NCBI RefSeq assembly: GCF_004216555.1
Contig: NZ_SGWQ01000006.1
Location: 124,001-188,000, forward strand
Source of the DNA: Herbihabitans rhizosphaerae
GTDB lineage: Bacteria > Actinomycetota > Actinomycetes > Mycobacteriales > Pseudonocardiaceae
Reading direction: 5' to 3'
Length of the DNA: 64,000 nucleotides
The position numbers and the translations under genes are program-made. The notes below the pieces were generated by a model that worked only from the letters and a program-made list of their open reading frames with translations, made no database searches and was not told the DNA's origin. This document shows, piece after piece, positions 63,681 through 64,000 of the stretch. Every line of letters starts with the position of its first letter. The first letter of the stretch is position 1.

Positions 63681-64000
63681 TCACCACTGCTGCGGCGGCT
63701 GCTGCTGCCCGTAGCCGGGCTGCTGGGGGTAGCCGCCGGCGTACGGGTCGGACTTGCCGGCCTTGAGCCAGTTCAGCGTCGGCGGCAGCACGGCGGCGAC
63801 CAGCGCCGGCAGCGCGGCGAACATCGCCAGCATCCTGCCGATCCAGTGCAACGAGTAGTCACCGGTGATGCGCTTCTGCATGTCGCTGTCGAACAGCACC
63901 TCGAAGTAGGTGCCGAACTCGCCGTCGGCGAACAGGACCGGGCTGAGCAGGATCATCGCGAGGCTCACGAAGGCACCGGCCGCGAGCACGAACGCGGCCG
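63681..64000 (-). CDS. membrane protein with Pro/Gln-rich tail (partial, cut by window end)
   Basis: The visible 105 or so residues have two transmembrane helices (VLAAGAFVSLAMILLSPVLF; IGRMLAMFAALPALVAAVLP) separated by a hydrophilic stretch. A Pro/Gly/Gln-rich C-terminus (GGYPQQPGYGQQQPPQQW) follows. The frame remains open to 64000, so the N-terminus lies outside the window. The tail type recalls the DUF5336 protein at 30.3 kb. Function unknown. Confidence 0.6.
   Translation of the reverse strand, partial: AAFVLAAGAFVSLAMILLSPVLFADGEFGTYFEVLFDSDMQKRITGDYSLHWIGRMLAMFAALPALVAAVLPPTLNWLKAGKSDPYAGGYPQQPGYGQQQPPQQW

Overview
This is a high-GC actinomycete chromosome segment, most likely from a member of the Pseudonocardiaceae. 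Three things point there: codon third positions are almost all G or C, GTG starts are common, and the gene set includes mycothiol-dependent enzymes, SsgA-family and PspC-kinase proteins, and large Ser/Thr kinases. The block from 26.3 to 42.0 kb (purH, purN, perM, a DUF5336 antigen, sucD, sucC, an M23 peptidase, pcrA, chorismate mutase) matches the order known from Mycobacterium tuberculosis around Rv0948c-Rv0957. The genus cannot be fixed from sequence alone. I see no tRNA, rRNA, CRISPR array, insertion sequence or prophage.

Layout. 0-0.55 kb holds decayed remains of a DUF222/HNH-type gene and of an MFS efflux gene. 0.5-14.3 kb is housekeeping and small-enzyme territory: an SH3-domain membrane protein, icd, a zinc/HTH protein, a metallothionein-like protein, an HhH-GPD glycosylase, a mycothiol-dependent isomerase divergent from a MarR gene with two operators between them, a pentapeptide-repeat protein, a TNT-type NAD glycohydrolase toxin, two transporters, folD, a DUF3017 gene, mdh and an SsgA-family gene. 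14.6-20.9 kb is a coherent polyhydroxybutyrate/3-hydroxybutyrate utilisation cluster: dehydrogenase, MHS-family symporter, GAF/PucR-type regulator, oligomer hydrolase and secreted depolymerase. 21.4-24.9 kb encodes a complete carboxylic acid reductase. 24.9-26.3 kb has a DUF1918 gene, a LexA-type promoter and a methyltransferase.

26.3-42.0 kb is the mycobacteria-like core block. Its M23 peptidase and a small LexA-controlled CxxC protein lie next to pcrA, and a textbook phenylalanine attenuator precedes the chorismate mutase. 42.1-54.5 kb is an envelope-sensing region. It holds a PIG-L deacetylase, two membrane proteins with probable NTF2-like outer domains, two tandem Ser/Thr kinases (the first coupled to a 15-codon upstream ORF), a PspC-type two-component pair divergent from a PspC/toastrack protein, and two paralogous lipoproteins. 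54.5-64 kb carries guaA, an aldehyde dehydrogenase, a three-gene oxidoreductase cassette bracketed by an inverted 53-bp repeat, metB and a truncated membrane-protein gene.

Two repeat families cross these units. One is the palindrome GTCCAC-W-GTGGAC, with seven perfect copies, most of them inside genes. The other is a 22-bp-period intergenic element at four loci.
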